Assembly (NCBI RefSeq): GCF_015234585.1
Contig: NZ_JADFCM010000002.1
Span: 209,399-273,398, forward strand
Source of the DNA: Pseudalkalibacillus hwajinpoensis
GTDB taxonomy: Bacteria > Bacillota > Bacilli > Bacillales > Guptibacillaceae
Direction: 5' to 3'
Length of the DNA: 64,000 bases
A program made the position numbers and the translations under genes. Shown one piece after another: positions 62,043 to 64,000 of this stretch (positions within the stretch are counted from its first letter, which is position 1; every line of letters starts with the position of its first letter). The notes under the pieces were generated by a model. That model saw only the letters and a program-made list of their open reading frames with translations. It was not told where the DNA came from and made no database searches.

Positions 62043-62519
62043 ATGATGCGTAATTATTTAGTTTTTTATATTGCTATTAGCATATTTCTCATCACAGGTT
62101 GTGCTTCAAACCAACAAGAAGAACAAGTTCAAGCGCCAGAAAACAGTAAGGAACTCAAATATATTGTGGGATCAAATGATTGGGGTGCCATAGAGGAGTT
62201 AGGTGCACAAAACGAAACGAAAGAAGCTTATCAGTTTGCGGTAGACCACCCGGAAGTTTTAAATTATGTGCCCTGTTATTGCGGTTGTTATGAAGAAGAT
62301 GGCCATACCAGTAATACAAACTGCTTTGTTGATCGAGTAGAAGATAACAAAGCAATTCTAGATGACATGGGCCTTGGCTGAGGTATCTGTGTTAATATCG
62401 CCCGTGAGGCGAAATCAGAATATGAAAAAGGTACGGATCTAAAAACCATTCGGAAGATGATCGATCAAAAATATGGAGGGAATGGGGCAACACCTACTCC
62501 GACTCCAATGCCATCTTAA
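62043..62519 (+). CDS. PCYCGC-motif lipoprotein with in-frame TGA (candidate selenoprotein or recent pseudogene)
   Basis: The first 112 codons encode a lipoprotein signal (IFLITGCAS) and the family motif VPCYCGCYEEDGH-SNTNCF. A TGA follows at codon 113, then 45 more in-frame codons, GICVNIAREAKSEYEKGTDL and onward to PTPTPMPS, and a TAA. Homologs as I recall them have CGxC here, so TGA replaces the first Cys of a CxxC pair. A hairpin TCGCC-CGTGA-GGCGA begins 16 bases after TGA, with its loop at 21 bases and a G among the first two loop bases, which fits the published bacterial SECIS pattern. No other lesion is seen. A simple nonsense mutation is the alternative. If terminated at TGA, the product is 112 residues (end 62381). 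Confidence 0.75.
62398..62412 (+). promoter_or_regulatory. bSECIS-like hairpin after the in-frame TGA
   Basis: TCGCC (62398-62402), loop CGTGA, GGCGA (62408-62412). Two more pairs are possible beyond an A-A mismatch. Distance and loop fit the loose SECIS consensus, which also tolerates many chance matches. Confidence 0.35.
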
Positions 62520-62581
62520 AGGATTATAGGAAATTAGGTATCTTATTTGTTAAGTCTAAGAACGCTACAATTTTGAATGAA

Positions 62582-62625
62582 CAAAGAGGGCAACCATCAT
62601 TAATTGTTGGTTGCCCTCTTTTTAT
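62582..62625. terminator. Bidirectional terminator
   Basis: AAAGAGGGCAACCA/TGGTTGCCCTCTTT with an 11-base loop and T run; between the PCYCGC gene and the convergent czcD. Confidence 0.9.
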
Positions 62626-62660
62626 ATCAGATTTTAAGTGTTTTACTACTAAGAAACCTT

Positions 62661-63617
62661 TTAATGATGGTGTTGGCTATGTTCTTCTCCATCATTAACT
62701 TTACACATAATTGACCCCTCATGTGGATGGTGCTGATTTTCTAATTGTACTGTTACATGATTTATTTTATGGTAAGCTAGTTTATCTTCAATAGTTCGTA
62801 ATAATTGCTGTGACTTTTCAAATGAAGTGCCTTCATTAACTACCACATGACAAGAAAATGCATTTTTGTCACTAGTTATACTCCAAATATGTAAATCATG
62901 AATTCCTATAACTTCAGGTAGTTCTTCAAGTGAATTGATGACACTATCCATATCAATATTTTCGGGCTTCCCTTCCATTAGGACATGGATGGATTTTCGT
63001 GTTACGCGCCAACCACTGATTAAAATGAGAATTGCTACAATCACACTTGCGAGAGGGTCAGCCCAACCCCACCCAAAAACCATAATAAGTAAAGCAGCTA
63101 CAATTGCACCTATCGAGCCCAGTAAGTCACCTAAAACGTGTAAAAAGGCAGCACGTAAATTTAAATTCTCCTTGGTATCGCCTCGCATGAGAATCCAAGC
63201 TACAACAATATTTACTATGAGACCGATACTAGCTACAATTAGCATCCCTGTAGAGGCTACTTCGGGAGGATTGATGAACCGTTGATAAGCTTCATAACAA
63301 ATGTACAAAGCAATGAGTACGAGCGTCACTCCGTTAAATAACGCAGCCAGTATTTCAAAACGCTTATAGCCATAAGTTTTGCTATAATTAGCTGCCTTTT
63401 CCCCCATTACAAAAGCTAAAACACCAACTCCTAAAGATACCGAATCACTTAGCATATGTCCAGCATCAGAAAGTAATGCAAGACTGTTTGTAATTAAACC
63501 ACCAATCACTTCGATGACCATATATACAGTTGTAATAATTAAGCTTACTATCAGCGCTTTTTTATTTGCACTATGTCCATGATCATGTCCATGATCCTGA
63601 TTGTGATTATGACTCAA
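62661..63617 (-). CDS. czcD: CzcD-type cation diffusion facilitator
   Basis: A 318-residue Zn/Co/Cd antiporter with six TM segments and a cytoplasmic domain. The His-rich N terminus (NHNQDHGHDHGHS), ALLSDAGHMLSD (HxxxD in TM2), FLHVLGDLLGS (TM5 HxxxD) and the His-rich end (HHPHE) are typical. The TTG start gives the common MSHNHN beginning and lies nine bases after AAGGGAG; an ATG three codons earlier overlaps that site. A CzrA-like palindrome is immediately upstream. Confidence 0.95.
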   Translation of the reverse strand: MSHNHNQDHGHDHGHSANKKALIVSLIITTVYMVIEVIGGLITNSLALLSDAGHMLSDSVSLGVGVLAFVMGEKAANYSKTYGYKRFEILAALFNGVTLVLIALYICYEAYQRFINPPEVASTGMLIVASIGLIVNIVVAWILMRGDTKENLNLRAAFLHVLGDLLGSIGAIVAALLIMVFGWGWADPLASVIVAILILISGWRVTRKSIHVLMEGKPENIDMDSVINSLEELPEVIGIHDLHIWSITSDKNAFSCHVVVNEGTSFEKSQQLLRTIEDKLAYHKINHVTVQLENQHHPHEGSIMCKVNDGEEHSQHHH

Positions 63618-64000
63618 AAAAAACATCTCCCTTACTATTAAATCGTTAATATGAATACATGTTCATATATATACCCAATAGAAGGTTGATTTAATCGTTT
63701 TTAAATATTTATGATCTCTATATCTAATAATTATCTGGTATGCTTTCTTAATGGAATACCTTTTTCCCGCAAGAACATTGCTTTTAAAGCATTCTTTTCC
63801 TGGCTGCAGGGAAAACTTCTTGTAAATCGTGGATTTGTAGTGTAACAATAGTTTCTTGAATGTTTTATCGAATGACTATATGTTAACTATAGGCTGAATC
63901 TTTATCTAGATTATCTAAATATATAATATTGCTATGTACATGCTAATATAGAAATCTTAATTTATTTAAATTGGAATTATTTTCAGGAGAGGAAATACAT
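63618..64000. promoter_or_regulatory. Upstream region of czcD with a CzrA-like operator
   Basis: ATATGAATACATGTTCATATAT (63649-63670) is an ATGA-N8-TCAT palindrome. The rest of the region to the window edge has no gene; a short open frame at 63663-63848 (-) has no binding site and no recognisable sequence. Confidence 0.55.

Noticed and set aside
62379..62381. TGA read as an amino acid through a changed genetic code
   Set aside because: Other genes here, such as the Ub-like/JAB gene and the DUF559 neighbour, use TGA as their stop, so a global code change is excluded.
63663..63848. 61-codon open frame upstream of czcD on the minus strand
   Set aside because: No ribosome binding site, no recognised pattern, and it overlaps the probable operator.

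Overview
The window is low-GC DNA from a Gram-positive, probably a spore-forming Bacillaceae. The evidence is strong AGGAGG-type ribosome binding sites with frequent TTG and GTG starts, a YIEGIA spore-protein pair, a lipoteichoic acid synthase and Bacillus-type CadC/CadA. It carries a Rep_3-type initiator beside a large iteron origin, a ParM-like actin, an internal resolvase with its site, and a type IV secretion cluster. It is therefore best read as part of a large conjugative plasmid. No relaxase, coupling protein, rRNA, tRNA, CRISPR array or intact transposase is visible.

Layout. 1-5.8 kb is replication and partition: a ParM-like gene cut by the window edge, repeat-rich DNA, a coiled-coil HTH protein, the initiator, 16 iterons and a degenerate tyrosine recombinase. 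5.9-8.1 kb holds three unknown genes, one a lipoprotein. 8.1-13.8 kb (minus strand) is an operon of a Rad52-like protein, a plasmid DnaN clamp, two unknown proteins, an E2-like protein, a protein that looks like a ubiquitin-like/JAB peptidase fusion, and an E1/ThiF enzyme. This resembles the PRTRC gene set. 14.4-18.0 kb holds an XRE regulator, a MinD/TadZ-like ATPase, a DUF4258 protein and a primase. A RelA/SpoT alarmone synthetase follows. 19.5-30.8 kb is the type IV secretion operon: pilin, PrgI, a VirB4 partner, VirB4, a 1832-residue VirB6/TrbL protein with sevenfold repeats, and a lytic transglycosylase/M23 hydrolase. Many of these units start behind an intrinsic terminator in their own leader, which suggests antitermination or riboregulation.

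31.6-39.3 kb is accessory: a HNH-repeat protein with a membrane protein, a serine resolvase with a res-like site, an unknown three-gene operon, a HEPN protein with a small acidic partner, and two membrane-anchored PD-(D/E)XK nucleases. Several of these look like defence genes.

40-63.6 kb is metabolic and metal-handling cargo: pyruvate oxidase, CadC/CadA, a methyltransferase, a HEPN-MNT toxin-antitoxin pair, decayed genes, CopC/CopD, a lipoteichoic acid synthase, ZIP/CzrA/P-type ATPase, the YIEGIA pair, a broken flavoprotein gene, an M23 hydrolase, CtaG, a PCYCGC lipoprotein and CzcD. Four related palindromes upstream of genes here could form one metal-sensing regulon.

The two strongest leads are the PCYCGC gene and the ubiquitin-like operon. 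In the PCYCGC gene an in-frame TGA stands where the first Cys of a CxxC pair is expected, and a hairpin at the right distance makes it a candidate selenoprotein. The ubiquitin-like conjugation operon is co-transcribed with replication and recombination proteins.
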